Assembly (NCBI RefSeq): GCF_019399895.1
Contig: NC_091866.1
Location: 2,773,501 to 2,837,500, forward strand
DNA from: Cardiocondyla obscurior
Taxonomy: Eukaryota; Arthropoda; Insecta; Hymenoptera; Formicidae
Reading direction: 5' to 3'
Length of the DNA stretch: 64,000 nt
Shown piece by piece: positions 24,801 to 37,600 of the stretch. Position 1 is the first letter of the stretch; the number at the start of each line of letters is the position of its first letter. Position numbers and translations under genes: made by a program. The notes under the pieces are model-generated. The model worked only from the letters and a program-made list of their open reading frames with translations. It was not told the origin of the DNA and searched no databases.

Positions 24801-27800
24801 TAGTTCGTGAAAAAGGAATATAAAATTCGTAGCGATTTAATCGAATTAATGGACGTTTTATTTAACGTTATTTAACTTGGATTTGGTTTTACCGCGTTAG
24901 TTATAACAAATATTTAATATGCAATTTCGTTGAGATACATAATTGTGTCGTATATCATTATCTTGACAAATAAAACTCCAGCTTCGCCAGATATTTTAAA
25001 TAATTTTATTGCAAGTACTTTTTGCGTCTGTATTATTTCGTCGTTTGTGCGTTATAAAATGGACCGCCCGTTTGAATTTGCTTTTCGTTTGCAACTAAAT
25101 ACATTAATAATCGATTGTAATATCTCTGCAAGTAGAAATATGCGTCTTAATTACGGCCGTGTACGCCGCATCGACCTAAACTAATCTCGCAAATCGCAGT
25201 GATAGCACATATGTGTAAATGTGTGGTCGGTGATCGATATGCCTGCATAAATTTTGTCGGAAATTGCGCAAATCGCACAAATGACGCACAATGTTGCTAG
25301 TAGAGAATTCCTGACTTATTTTTTCAAATAATATATCTATATTTAGTGTAATTTAATATTAAATTCCGTAATAGTTTTTTTTTTATTATGTTTTATTAAA
25401 TTTTATAGCGCAACATCCGGGCACATAAAAGTTTTCCAATGAAATAATCATACATTGGGAAAGTTTTACTTGAAAAAGAAACAAACGGATATTACGTTAC
25501 TCTCCCTACTTTTTCCGCTTTTAAGCAATGTTTTGCGTAATACGTATTTTATGCGTTGTACCAAACTTATTTTAAATATAAATAAATTGAAAAAGAATCA
25601 AACTGGAAATTTATAATTCCAAACTAACGCATAAGTCTTTGTAGTGTGGGCAGTTTCGAGACATTCTATACGTATCATTTTAACAGGATATGTTATTTCA
25701 GTGGATTTCGCTTATGCTCTAAACCAACGGACTTCTGTATTAAACGGATCATGTTATATTATTCGTGCGCAAATATCATGTAACCAGTATATAGGTTTTA
25801 AGGATAATTATGAGAAACAATCGCTCGAAATATTATAAAATAGAACTTCCGCGGTCTCTTCCACTCCATTTCTTTCAGCCTAAATATTTCAACGAGAAAC
25901 TAATATTGTTTGGAAATTTTTTTCAATTTTATTTCCGACGAGTTTACCGGGAATAAGTTGGCTCTAAAAAGAAATAAATAACGTGGGAATGCTTTAAAAA
26001 GATTAATTCTCGACACTCGGTCATTTGCGAATTGACGAAGCGTCTTAGGAAATTTAGACTCGAACTAATGTGCTGCCGGTCGATTAACGAGTTAAGCTGC
26101 GCTTCATCGGTCATCGGATTGTGATACTGATGTTGTATTTCATTGATATACGCATGAAATTCGCGTTCGAAATGCTTGCCTGGCCGCTAGAACGTTGTGG
26201 TCATAACATATATTACTCCGGTTAGCTCGTTCATTTACGCTCGGCTTCCTAAATGCATTTGGGAAATTACATCTATTGCCGATAGACAGCCAATTAATTG
26301 GGAGCTACCTGTATTTATCAAAAAGCATCGCGATGCTGGATCAGCGCGCACTCTCTGCGATCGCGGAATCCGCGCGGTTTGTTCGCCGCGAATAACGCGC
26401 GTATCACCGAAATAAATATCCAAGATCGTCGAAATTTATTTCGAACGACGCAGGGGTTTTGCCGAGCGCGTGTGACACACCGGACGAACAGCGGCGCGCA
26501 CCAGGTAAACCGTATGACGTGTACGGCGACACGCGAATTAACAGTTTATAACGATCGATCGCGCCGCTCCGCACCCTGGATTATAACATGTCGGCGGTTT
26601 TTTAGCATTTCCTTTCTTCGTTTTTTTTTTTTTTTTACCCTTGTTCGCCAGATACGGCAAGGTTACGCCGCGCAGTCCAGACGCGAAAAGTTAACGCCAG
26701 CGATTTCTTTCTCGTGGAAGATTAAAACAATACGGAGGAATGCGATAAGTGCTTAGTGCAACTAAGTTAATATCATGCAAGAAAAGTTTCACCGCGATGT
26801 ATTTATGGACTTCGCGTAATGATCGCGGAGAGAGATAAACGGGGAAATACGCCGAGGAAAAATTGTTGTTGATATTAAAATCTTTTTAATCTAGGGCATC
26901 TAGGCTTAGCAAAAATTGGAATATAAATCGTATTTTATCGCGTACGCGATCCTCGCCTTTGTAACGTTTTCTCTTTGTTCTTTAATTCGCTCGTAGCCTC
27001 TTTGCGTAGCCTCGACAACTGTCGAAGTTCGTGCCTTCCTTTTGTACTCGAATATGCGAACTGCCTACCTTCTAGCATGCGTTCGTTCAGGCGTGATCTA
27101 TCCAAGGTTAAGGCGAGTCTTTCATTATGAAGTCGGTGCTGAAAGTTATCGCGTGCATTTCGTACAGAAGTTACCTTGATCCGCAAAGACGTTTTATCCC
27201 CGCGGCTACGCGCCACCGTGATAAATGGACCCACGATCGACACTTCGCGAGCGTGACCATTATCATATTCGGATCGTATATCTCGTGGATTTCACGACGG
27301 GGACCTCATTTCCGCGTTTGCGAAATTCTAATGCGGAGCCGTATATATCCTTTAATTTGATCCTGATATATTGGCCGCGTTATTTGTCAGCCCTCGCAAA
27401 TGAATTCATCGGGTTTAATAAACGTTAAAACGCACGAAAACAACTAAAACTCATCTACGATATTTATGAAGCTCTTTTCTCCTGAATATTTAAAATGTTC
27501 CCGAAATATTTTACGATATATTCTTAAGCGTGTTCCTCGTTAATTCTTCTCCGACTCCCCTGTTGCTGAGAATAATGACGGCGTTATTATTTTTTTTTTA
27601 ACGTCTCTTTTAGGGGCGGAATCGTGTATTCGTCTCGCGAAAAATTTTTTACCGCTCTTCGGGGTCGAGACGAAGCGTCGTTTTGTTCCCGTATTCGGGC
27701 GCAAGATCTCTTTAGCTGTTATCAGGGTTGTTGACTCATTCCGACGGCGACTAATGCGGAGCTTACTAGAATGGAAGGGCTAGATTTTGCTGGGGATCGT

Positions 27801-30640
27801 AATGCAAGATTATGCGGCAAACACGACGGTGCAAATTCAGCGAGCGTTCGAATGATGATTTTTGATGCGTCACGTTTAATGTGTTTTGCCTGTCGCTTCG
27901 AGAAATTTTCTTAGGGCCGCTTTTTCGCGATTACAAAATTAGAACGCTTAGGGCAGGTTGCTACAATTTTCAGATAAATATACCTACTCAGGTAATCATA
28001 TGTCTTGCTACATTTTTCTTTCTAAATAGATAAAGGCACGTGTTTTTTTTACTTGACGGGTAATTTCTTTTTTTTTTTTTTTCCACAAACTCGAATAACC
28101 GACCCTCAAGTACTTATTGCGGTGGGACAATGACGAGGACTGCGAAACGTTTACAAGTATCATATTTACGCGTGCTACATGTAAATTATGCACACATACG
28201 CGCGTGCATAGGGGAGAAGCACTAAGACATTGGGAAGCGTCAGCTGTCGTGGTAGTCTTCGGGAACTCGGTGGAGCGGCTCGCGATTACGAGAACAGGTC
28301 GAACGGCGATCAATCCGTCAGCCGATGCGCGCCCCGGCTATGACGCGGGTATCGCGTGGATCTCGTGAGCGATCGATGCTCACCGTACCGGGACGGTAAT
28401 CGCGTGCATTTGTCACTTTCGAAAAATGCGCTCAATCCTTACCGATACGTCACTTCGTATTCTCTTCCTCATCGGCGCGTAATACCTGTCGCAATTTCCT
28501 TGCGCCGGATCTCTATTTTTCTCCGTCCCTCCCGCGGAAACGTTCGCTTCCCTCTCGTTAGCTTGATCATTGCATTCTTCTATTAGCGCTGACGCGAAGT
28601 GCGCGTGATCGAGGAAAACGCGCGAAGGCCGCGGCGGCCGAGATGAAGAGAGAGAGAGAGACAAAGGATGAAAAATAGCGGAATGTCGAGCGTAATTATC
28701 GGGACCCGTCGTTGTCGGGCAGACGTGGATTGAACGCCTGCAAATAGCTCGCGTCGGAAAAAATCGCATTAGGGGAATCTTATTTCTCGATTGCTCACAA
28801 TTTATCGCGGGAAGCTGGCCGCGCCGCGCGCCACGTCGCGTCAATGCGATCCGGTCTTTCCAGGTCGCTCGAAATCGCTCGATACTTATCAGCTCGCTTG
28901 TTTTTTGTTGGAAAATAATGCAATTAGTGTTACTCGTGCCCCGGCGATCGACACCGGGCGATACGCGTGTTTTATACGCGGCGAAATCGCACGATTCCGA
29001 TTACGCGGACCGATTAAAACTCCGATCTAATTATAGCAATTAGCTATTAGCGCAAACATTTATTACATCCACGCGGTGACTTTCTAATCAACCGAAACGC
29101 CGAGGCGTGCCGCTTTTAGCGAAACTTCATGCCGGGAACATTTCTTTTCCCTCTTCGGACATATATTTTATTTATTTTGTTTTATTTTTTTTCGTATTTG
29201 ATTTAATTATTTATTTTAATTTATATATTTTAGTTATTTTAATTTTATATTGCGGAATAACGAATATACATATTTAACACAAATGGACTTGGCAATAAGT
29301 TTTTTTCCTTAGCTGTTATAAACGGCAACTCAATGTCCGACGGTTCTTAAAATATTGCTTTAGTGCATTATCTCTTTGTCGATCGATTCGCCGGATGAAA
29401 ATATCACCGTGTTTATTGATTGTCATTTGTATAATAATTTCGCGAAATAACCCCCAATCAACTCGGAATGACATAAGTAGATCATTTGAATGTGTCGCCC
29501 TTAACAAAGTGACATATGGGTCATTTGCGAAACGAGCACACTTTAGTCATTTTATCTTCAACAAATCTTATCATGCGTTTTCACAACTAGGTTGAAAACT
29601 TTGTACGTGATGCACATTCGATATTGCTTGGAACAATACACGGAAATTCGTATTCATACTGTATTTCGTGTAAAATATGCCACTTTATTCTGGGCTCTAT
29701 TTCTATCGTATATAAAAATCAGATGCAATGCTATTCGAAACTAAGAATCAAATAATCTCAACTCGAAACACCGACAGCTAACTGTGAAAATTGTTACCCG
29801 AATATTTATTCTTTTCACAACTCAATATTCTCAGTCGCTTGCGAAAACAATAATTGGTTTTTAAATATCAGAGTACGTTTTCATATCGCGTTACAAATAC
29901 GCAACGCGTTAAAAATCGCTGAAAAAATAGCGAGAAAATGGTCACCAATTTTATTTTAAACTTTTTAAAGCGCCAGCGACATTCTGCAAATTCCTTGGAT
30001 CTCCCGCGATCGAGTAATAAATTAAATTAAATACTTAATTGATAGTTGCGTAATATAACATGCAAGAAATCTTGCTTCTCTAATTTGAGTAATCACGAAA
30101 TGTAAATCGAACGCTTATAAGAAAATTTTTTACTTATTTACACATTACCGCTAAAAGATTGCCTTCGTTCTCGCTATTTTCCAGTGATGCATTCCCTTAA
30201 AATTTCTTCTTCACGAAGATGTACTACGTTATTAACGGAATCCTTGCGTGCGAAAGCAGCGAACTGTCAGCACCGTTCAACGGGCCGACATCTTCTTTTC
30301 TGATCTTCCGTAAATTTTATTAGGTTAATAGGGAAAAAAAAGAGTTGGCCATTTTTCAATTAAATTCCGTTCTAAATGAAGTTACCAATATCATTTCTTT
30401 GACGAAAACAAAAAAAGGACCTTTTTTTCACGCGAGGAAATCTCGTAAAAATAATAATTAATCGCCAATGTCTCGTCTACGTTTCTTTTCTTTTCCTTTT
30501 TTTTTCCAAGCTGCCTTAGATTTCATCAAGTAAATTCCGCAGGATTAAACGAAACCTCGTGCAAAAGTAATGAATCGTTGGAGGCGCTCCACGCGCAGAC
30601 ATTTTTTATTTTTCGTCGTCTGTGAATTTTAGAACATCGC
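21841..30640. other. Long noncoding stretch
   Basis: No gene recognised. Includes a CpG-rich island at about 22680-23620 with a purine-rich GA patch at 23314-23345, a GA microsatellite at 28647-28661, and AT-rich segments near 25320-25400 and 29155-29250. Open frames at 22920-23414 and 28413-28844 look compositional. Confidence 0.45.
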
Positions 30641-31165
30641 GGTGATGCGAAAAATCACGTAGATGAGACATCCGCAGCTTCTTTTGCAGGTAGACCGCGC
30701 GCGATCTCCTGCCGTCTTACTTTGCATTCCGCGCGACGCGCCGCCGCGGCTGCGACAACGTGTACGTGTTTACACGTGCACGCAGCATCGGATGCTGCGG
30801 GGGAGGCGCGGAGGCGCGACGTGCACGTATATATATGGAGAATAACGCGATTCGTGACAGCGCGATGCCGCCGACGCTGCAGAAGCTCGCGAGGCTTCGC
30901 TCCTCTCCTCCCTCCGCCTCTCAGTCTTTTTATTCCGAACATCCTCGTCTTCTCGCACCACCTTTTGTTCTCTTCCACCTTCATCGAGGAGAAGAAGAGG
31001 AGGGAAATTTTCCGCATTCTCTTTTTTTCTTTCTTTCTCTGTGGAGTTGCTCGGCGGTACGTACTTCATCTCGTCTTCTCTTACGCCGCGTGCACTCGCG
31101 GCGATATAAGCGAGCGACTGCGATTCCAAGTGACATTAGCGTCGTATAAAGAAATCCGATGAGAT
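30641..31165. other. GC-rich island, unrecognised
   Basis: CpG-rich sequence with frames open in four overlapping registers over 30655-31162. Overlap on both strands with no family motif argues for composition and against a gene. A pyrimidine-rich tract follows at 31010-31040. Confidence 0.25.
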
Positions 31166-33640
31166 CTCGCGAATATACGAAGGACCGACACCGGCATTGG
31201 GTAACTGCGCGTAAACAACAATAGTTCCACGACAGCTACTCCGGCATGCGAACTATGTCAACTATTCTCGTGATGTAATCTGCGTAGATACACGCGAGAT
31301 ACGTACATGATACTTCTCCAAGAATTCGTTTTTTTTATATATTCTTTTCTTGTTTTCGTATTAAAGCGTTTGGTTTTTTTTAATCTTGTCTTTTGACGAT
31401 GGATCTGTTCATTTTTATGCCGTTTTTATTTTTAATCGTTTTTTAAAAATAATTTTCAAATTTTATCGAAGTTGTTTTGGTATCGGAATGAATAATTAAT
31501 TATATTAAGTTTAATTACCATTTTTTTTTATCGTTTTCCTACGCGTAATTACAAAATTTTTAATGCATTTGTTAGTATAATATATGTACGTACGCGCATG
31601 TATATACTTATAGTTGAATGTGCGCGAAATTTAATTTTAATATAATTTATATTAAAACAGATAAATATCGTAACAAAGCGCGAGCGGGAAAAAATATTAA
31701 TAATAAGAGTAATTTTACGCAATGTAATTCCAAATTATAATATGGCAACATTTCTGTACGACATATTTTTTGTTTTGTTTTGAGTAATTTATTAATTACT
31801 CAATAACGTTTTTAATAAGTTTGATTTAAAATATATATATTTACATATTTCGCCGATATTATTTTGTTTTTTTGTCTATAACAAATTTAATATTTGCATA
31901 TCAAGGAATGAGAAAACGTGCAAAATTACCTATTTCGAAATACACGTCTGCGTGATTTGTATTTAAATAATATACTAGTGATTCAGATTTTCTACATGCT
32001 GCAGGGAGATTCGGTATGTCAGGCACTCTATTTAATTGAGCGTTAATTAAAACCCATTCCGAAATATTGATTTATAGCGCGTAAGGTTCTTAATATGATC
32101 CAAACTGGATGTCTGAACGAAACAGTTTCTGCACACAACTCCGCGGTTATAAATCATAGTTAGCACGTCATGCGAAGCGATAGCTGGAACCAAAGAGACA
32201 CGCGAATGTGTAAATCTCGATGCTATGTCATTCGCCGCTCCGTCTTATTATTTAATCTCTCGTTCGCATAAGTTTCCAATTCCGAAAGTGGTAATGCGTT
32301 AATAATTGCTTCGTTACGTTAGTGACAATTACTTTGGTAGGAAACTCTTATTAAAAATCAATAGAGAAGAGATAAGGAGTATCATATTACATTAAAAGAA
32401 ACATCAATAATTCCGCGAAAAGCCAGATCACAAAACGCATCATTCAGAAACATGATTAAATATCGAAATTCAATATCGAAATAAAAATTGATCGATTTCT
32501 CCTCCTTCACAAATAAAACCAACATCTTTTTCCAATTTTTTAAATCAGTGTTGGAAAAGACGAAACATAAGTATACGTTACGAGTTAGCATTTCTTGAAA
32601 GATAAATTACGTATTTGCACGTAAATAATAATAATTATAAATTACAAATAAATTGCAAATTGTATAAAAATTTTACGATTAACGCATTATTACTTGAACG
32701 GGAAAATTTAAAGCGATCCGAATCTATTCCGTTCTTATTTTCGTATCGCATTTACAACCTGTGTCTTAGAAATAGAGCAGGGAGGGATGGGAACGTCAGA
32801 TATTATACTTAACGTGACGCAAGTTGAGAGATAAAAGAGAAAACAGCGCGAATGTTTTGTCTACTTGTCACTTTGCTCCTTTTGTCCGCAATAGTTGGCG
32901 GTATTGTTATACAGTCATTTATGCCATTTTACGTCATCGTTACAACACTAATTTCGCATCGCACGAATGCCTTCGTGCTACGTGCTGGCCGCCGCAAATG
33001 TCAAAGTGACGTAAAGACATCTGAAAAGTGTCACGATATTTAAAATGTCTCCTCGAAGTTTCGGTTCGTTTTCGGACTCACGCCGACCTGAGCATAATTC
33101 GGAAAGCCAAGTAATATTCCGCGAAAAAGTCTCCGGACAATTTAACAATCGATTTTCCTTAATGACAATACCAGGAGAGATAATTATTCATCGCAACTTT
33201 GTAATTTTCGACATTATATCCCTCTGCAACTAAGCCTCAACTTGAAAACTGTATTAAAGTTTAGTTAAAATTAATTAAAAAATAAAGCACGACTCGCCGG
33301 GAGCTCTTCTTTTTCATTCGTTTTCGAGTTGGAAAATGATGATGTCGCGATTTTTTCACTACATAAATTTTAATTTAAACTTCATTAGGAGAAGGAAAAA
33401 AAATTAACGAAGTAAAGGTGACCAAAAAGAGAGGAGCTGCGGCATATTTGTTTGCAGCGCTTTGAACGCATACGTTATCGCATTTATTCAAGTCTTTCTT
33501 TCTTTTTTTTTTTTTTAATTATTTATAATCGAAAATTACCGATGATTATCGTGATCTCCCTGATCGTAAATTTCACTGAAATCCGTACTCTTATCTCGCA
33601 CCACTTCTCCTTATTGCCTCAGAGACGATAGAAATTAGCG
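31166..33640. other. AT-rich noncoding stretch
   Basis: Mostly AT-rich with repeated T runs. The only item of note is the small frame at 32852-33043, listed separately. Confidence 0.45.
32852..33043 (+). other. Small ORF with a signal-peptide-like start
   Basis: A 63-residue ATG frame beginning MFCLLVTLLLLSAIVGGIVI, a hydrophobic stretch resembling a signal peptide or membrane anchor, followed by a polar C-terminal part with two cysteines (RKCQ and EKCH). No family is recognised. It lies in AT-rich sequence where hydrophobic runs arise easily by chance. It lacks the W...PK...Y residues expected of the missing first semaphorin exon. Confidence 0.12.
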
Positions 33641-34600
33641 CGGTTACGTAGTCGTCGGACTGAAAGCGAGAAAGAGAGAGACGGAGAAAGCCGAACGCGA
33701 AAGTAATTAGTCGTGCCCATCAGCAGTTTCCGGCCATTATATACGATCACGTGTCACGTTTCTCGCGAGCTCGTTCCGCGCGCGGATGAGCATATCGCGG
33801 AGCACAAAGAACGGGCCGGTATATATCGCCACGCAAGATCGATTATGCCGCCTACCGGACTTGCCGTCGCGTCGTCGCGCCGCGCTGGGGCTATATCGCG
33901 GGAATACGAGCGGGACGCTGCACGCCGGGGACTGACAGTGATATAACGGGGAGGTAAGGGAAGGGTAACGAGAGGCGGAGGATAACGGACTCGGGAGAAA
34001 AAGGAAGAACGGGGGAAAAAGAAATGAAGCGAAAGCGTTAAAGCGATTAAGATAGAGCGAGATGGTGGCGGAAACGCGAGAAGAGGACAGGAGGAAAGGG
34101 GGGGGAGGGCTGCTCGAGGTTTCCGTCTTTCCCTCCACCAGGGGAGGGGGAGGAGGGGGGTTAGGTTAGGGTAGGTTAAGGGAGAGTGGCACCGCTTGGT
34201 ACCGGCGCGAAGGGGGTTCGGACTTATACTCGCGTGACCTGATGATTCACCCAACTTCCCCCTTCGTCTTCGGTCCGCGTCACCCTTTCGCCGCGCCGTT
34301 CCTCCTCGTCTGTCCCTACCTGCCCTTCCGTCGCTTCGCAATCGACTCGCGCGCTCACGATATCCCCGCGGGTCATTCACGATCGCTTTGCCTGCCGTCT
34401 CGTCTTTTCTCGTCACGTTTTTCGCCCACTTCCATCGATTTCTCGCGTACCTCTACTCGCCCGGGATTCGTCGTCGTTGAAACTGTCCTCTCTCGGACGA
34501 TGGGCCCCGAAGGATTTTACTGCAGCGTTTCTCGCGCCAAGAAATGTGCGCGAGATATGTGTCCACGTGCGCGCCGTAGCGCGGAACACGGCGCCTTTTA
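33641..34600. other. GC-rich, strongly purine-biased island
   Basis: The plus strand from about 33940 to 34190 is almost all A and G with few pyrimidines, followed by a pyrimidine-rich CpG segment to about 34500. The long minus-strand open frame (33754-34416) reads as low-complexity S/P/R-rich sequence and lacks an ATG at its start. I see no gene. A purine tract like this could form triplex or unusual DNA structure. Confidence 0.3.
34161..34181 (+). repeat. Interstitial telomere-like tract
   Basis: TTAGGTTAGGGTAGGTTAAGG: two perfect TTAGG units and two imperfect ones. TTAGG is the ancestral arthropod telomere repeat. It is short enough to be chance within a purine tract. Confidence 0.4.
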
Positions 34601-37600
34601 TTTCAAGTTAGCAACCCCCCGTGATTCTTCTTCTCTATATATTTACGTAATACGTGCCCCTGCAACTCCGTCGAGTTTCGCGAATAATTATTTTAAGCAA
34701 GCTGCTTTTTAAGAGCGCAAATTTCTTCCCGGTATTCACGGGAACGCTTTCACGTTTCACTGAATATTAACGATTTACGCGTCTAAGAAAAATTCAATTT
34801 CAAAAGTAATATTATGCCGCTCTACTCTCCTGCTAATTTTGAAATTAATTTGCGATGTGGTAGAATTGAAGATTAATTAATAAAACACGCGCGAAGTTAA
34901 GTCACAGTCTTTTATCGCGAGTCACATTTTTCATATTAACGGGTGTAAATCACGGTGGAATTTCCTATTGAGAATTATTTATAAGACTGCCGTTATCGAT
35001 TTTTGGAAGAACGGAACTGGGAGTGAATAACGATCAAGAAATCTGTTCCCAACAGCTGACGAAACTTTATCGTGACTTGGAATTTCTCTCGACGGGTTTT
35101 TTCTTTTTTTTTTTTAATTTAAAAAATATTCGTTGGGGGAGGCGAACAAATAAGGTTCGAGATCAACGCTTATATAGTCGTTAACATATGAGAACGCGTT
35201 ATCTTCGTAATAAACGGTCAAACGGCGAGTGCGACTCTGTAAATGCAAGTGATGATATGCAACGAGGATATAGGCTAACAAAGACGATGGCTGTTTAATG
35301 CTGATGAAATACGAGGACAGGGTATACTCGTTATACTCGAACGTTGCACGGCCGCGATCGATGACGACGTCGTATACTCTATCAGCATACATCGAGACGA
35401 AGATATAGTTGATTTTGGACCCAAATACATATATATAATTTAATAGTATTTTTAACAATACTAGAACAAACCCTGCGCGGTTTTAATAATTTTCTAATTT
35501 TTTAAATTAAATTTTAATTAATATTTTTTTTTTTAAGTGACAGATAAGTTTCGATACTTATCAATTTAGTCGTGCGCTGTTTCGGTTACTCCTTTTCCGC
35601 GATTTTTATTATTTTGTCAATTTCAATCTCGTAGAAAAAACCATATATACGCGGCGCTTTACGCGCGTTGTTGTTTAAAAGATCCATAATTGCAAACAGC
35701 CGGAGGTATTATAAAATTATAGTTGGCTCCAAGAAGAACTATACTTTTCTCTCAGCCTAGCCGGCGGCGGCTACTCGTCGATATATCGCAGGGCCAATGA
35801 ATCACATAAACGTTGTTCCGCCTGAAAATATCCTATGATTACACCCGGCGTTAAACGGAGAACTATTTGATCGTTTCCGCGGGCCGCGTCTGTGGATATA
35901 ACACCAAGTTGGTCGCGAACTTGCCCTCGACTTGAAAGTTACGCGGGCTGCCGCTGATGGGAATGGCCGACGTGAGTAATTTTGACGGCGGCGCAGTTTA
36001 TCGCCGTAGTTTTCTTTCTTTTTTCTTTTTTTTTTTTCGCCGTATCGCGGAGAATTTCGCTTCACTAATGAGATGCAAATACTGGCGGCGCTTGTTGCCG
36101 CAATTCGCGCCTCATCTCCGCTCGTAAGGAGTCGACAAATAGCGGATCGAAGTAAACTTAAGGGTGTAATAATGGAAATGGAAATCCCTTGGGCACTGGA
36201 ACATGAATATTCCACCGGCGATAGCGCATTTTCATTCACGGTTACCGGAGCGCATGAATAACCTAATGAAAAAAAACAGCTCTCGTTTTGTGCGAGCATA
36301 TTCACGTTCATGAGGGATTATCGCGTCGGACTCTGCGATTGCATAAATTATTCTGTAACCCGAACGATCGCAATTATTTCTATGATCGACAAGATATGAA
36401 TAGCGTTACTACAATTATGATCTGTGGAACTGATTGTTGAAAAAGGGAATTAATTATCGAAAATATTATAGATATGTATATTAAATATATAATTAAATTT
36501 TTCAGCAAAATGTCTTGTATAAAGAAAAGCAAATCCTTGCGCAAATGCATTACTTTCTGGAAAAATATTGATAACTCCTCTTGTTTATATATTATTTAAT
36601 AAAGTGATCACATTTTTAATTTTATATTTAAAGATTTAACTTTCTGTTATTGGTATTAATATTCCGTCTGTTTATCTTGCAGTTAAAAACGATTAATACG
36701 CAAAAATTCGTATACGCAGAGCGCATTCAAGGGAATTTAATTCGAGTCAATTAAAGTTGGGTTAAACAAAAATCGTGATCAACATTCATCAAGCTGTCTT
36801 TCGTGAAGCGGTTATCCCGCTGACGTTTTTCAGCGCGGCAATTTTCGGAGGAAAAAAGCTCAATTCTGCCTTGTCGATCAATATTGTAAACCGCAATTTT
36901 GCCATATAATTGACACGTCGGTATGAAGTGTGATAGTGCACAAAAGCGACTGCAGATCGGAATGTTAATCCCGCTCTCGGGCGACACGAGTTCGCTTTAA
37001 ATTAAACAACTTGCCGCAACGGGACGGGCACGAATTCCATCGAGTTACTTCTTGTTCTGCGTTTTGCGCTCGAGAGTCGCGATTGTCCGCGCTGTATCGA
37101 AGAGGAAATTAGTCATGCATATATGGACCAATCGGGACGATACGATCGAGAGTGAAATGAATTTCTACGGCCTGTCTTTCGGGACGAAATCACTCCGGTC
37201 ATTTTTTTTTTTTCCCCTTTTTTTTTCGCGTTCGACTACCGCGCGGCGTTTCGGTTTTTAATTTCGCGGAGAGCCGTTATATCGCGCGCATTTAGACGAC
37301 GGCGATTATCGCCAGGGAGAAATAACGCTCGTCGCGAACGAACGGCGCTGCGAAAATATGCATAAATAATAATGGAACACGGTGCGGAGGTACGCGTTCA
37401 TATACTTGTAGATATTAACTCGACGCGTCATTTATGTTGGACAGAATTCAGCTGGCCATTTATACAGCGGAATGCCGCATAGCCGCGGGTTAGTTTTCCA
37501 TGGTATAAATAACAATCTGGCAGTATACGTGGATTATTAAGAGAGCTACTGAAGCCGAAACATGTTTTTACTCGCCGATCGTCGATATTTATCGCGTTTA

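Noticed and set aside
30225..30250. Possible upstream semaphorin exon (reads KMYYV)
   Set aside because: Only a few residues match, there is no signal peptide before it, and no donor in the required phase follows.
33754..34416. Longest open frame, minus strand, 220 codons
   Set aside because: It does not begin with ATG, is low-complexity S/P/R-rich, overlaps other open frames on both strands, and lies across a purine-biased island that is poor in stops.
35802..36311. 169-codon ATG frame on the minus strand
   Set aside because: It contains a lysine run encoded by a poly-A stretch and no family motif, and no splice or promoter signals stand out. It remains possible but unsupported.
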